Source: Gammaproteobacteria bacterium (GTDB lineage Bacteria; Pseudomonadota; Gammaproteobacteria; Steroidobacterales; Steroidobacteraceae). From it: a stretch of DNA of 16,050 bases. Both the position numbers and the translations under genes were made by a program. Below, piece by piece: positions 15,730 to 16,050 of this stretch. Within the stretch, counting starts at the first letter, position 1; every line of letters begins with the position of its first letter. The notes under the pieces are model-generated. The model had not been told where the DNA came from. It ran no database searches and worked only from the letters and a program-made list of their open reading frames with translations. The stretch covers positions 1 to 16,050 of the forward strand of contig RFTM01000005.1 of the NCBI GenBank assembly GCA_009923475.1, read 5' to 3'.

Positions 15730-16050
15730 GCCCCCGGGTCTGTCTTGACGCTCTTGCGGGGACGGGGCGTCCGGATCCGTTTGGGCAGGAGCTCTTCGTC
15801 GAGCTGAAGACCGGCCGGATCGTTCCTGAGGTCGGCGACCTCGGCGAGCCGCTCGATCATCCCGAGCACGAACAGCACGGTCGCGTAGTGGCCGAATGCG
15901 ACGGAAGGGTCGCCCTTCTCGATCTTGTTGAGCGTCACCCTGCTGATCGAGGCACGCTCGGCGGCGATGGCGACGGAAATGCGCCGCCGTAGCCGCCCGT
16001 CACGAATGTCATGGCCAAGCTTGTGCAACGCCCTGCGAACCGGGATGGGA
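15726..16050 (-). CDS. hipB: HipB-like XRE-family antitoxin (5' end outside the window)
   Basis: This is a helix-turn-helix protein of the XRE/Cro type. The HTH runs through IAAERASISRVTLNKIEKGDPSV and is followed by a typical GHYATVLFVLGM helix. A basic tail (PKRIRTPRPRKS) ends the protein. HipB binds the HipA toxin and represses the shared promoter. A TTG at 16028 could serve as start, giving 100 aa. However, the frame stays open to the window end with PIPVRRALHKLGHDIRDG, which resembles the N-terminus of longer relatives, so the true start is probably beyond base 16050. The promoter and operators are therefore not visible. The stop overlaps the hipA start by 4 bp, coupling toxin synthesis to antitoxin synthesis. 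Confidence 0.85.
   Translation of the reverse strand, partial: PIPVRRALHKLGHDIRDGRLRRRISVAIAAERASISRVTLNKIEKGDPSVAFGHYATVLFVLGMIERLAEVADLRNDPAGLQLDEELLPKRIRTPRPRKSVKTDPGA

Overview
The window is high-GC (roughly 70 percent by eye), densely packed bacterial chromosome. The MnmE and MnmG tRNA-modification proteins, the QmcA/NfeD pair and general codon use suggest a gammaproteobacterium, possibly a Xanthomonadales relative. That placement is inference, since no rRNA or other phylogenetic marker is present.

Left part (1-4.6 kb): the 3' end of mnmE is followed after 7 bp by a convergent class II Fic (AMPylase-type) gene, then a Crp/Fnr-type regulator. The Crp gene runs 109 bp into the tail of a convergent two-gene operon made of an MFS transporter and a Pr6Pr/FAR-17a-like membrane protein. 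The last codons of mnmE are unusually AT-rich and resemble the 18-bp attachment core used by SGI1-type genomic islands at the 3' end of this gene.

Middle (4.6-10.1 kb): a small stand-alone protein with a possible ferredoxin-like (NIPSNAP-type) fold faces a four-gene minus-strand operon, again with overlapping 3' ends. The operon encodes a [2Fe-2S] subunit and a Tat-exported molybdopterin subunit of an isoquinoline 1-oxidoreductase-type hydroxylase, a 400-aa SAM methyltransferase with an unrecognised N-terminal half, and a two-domain VOC/glyoxalase-fold protein. Tight spacing and start/stop overlap suggest one uncharacterised pathway. A 9-bp inverted repeat covers the ribosome-binding site of its first gene. 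Between this operon and mnmG lies what looks like the remains, split by a -1 frameshift, of a small exported protein.

Right part (10.1-16.05 kb): complete mnmG, possibly leaderless; a CurA-like NADP-dependent oxidoreductase; a qmcA-nfeD membrane-quality-control pair coupled by ATGA; and, convergent to these, a hipB-hipA toxin-antitoxin pair whose hipB 5' end leaves the window. No tRNA, rRNA, CRISPR array, IS element or integrase gene was found.
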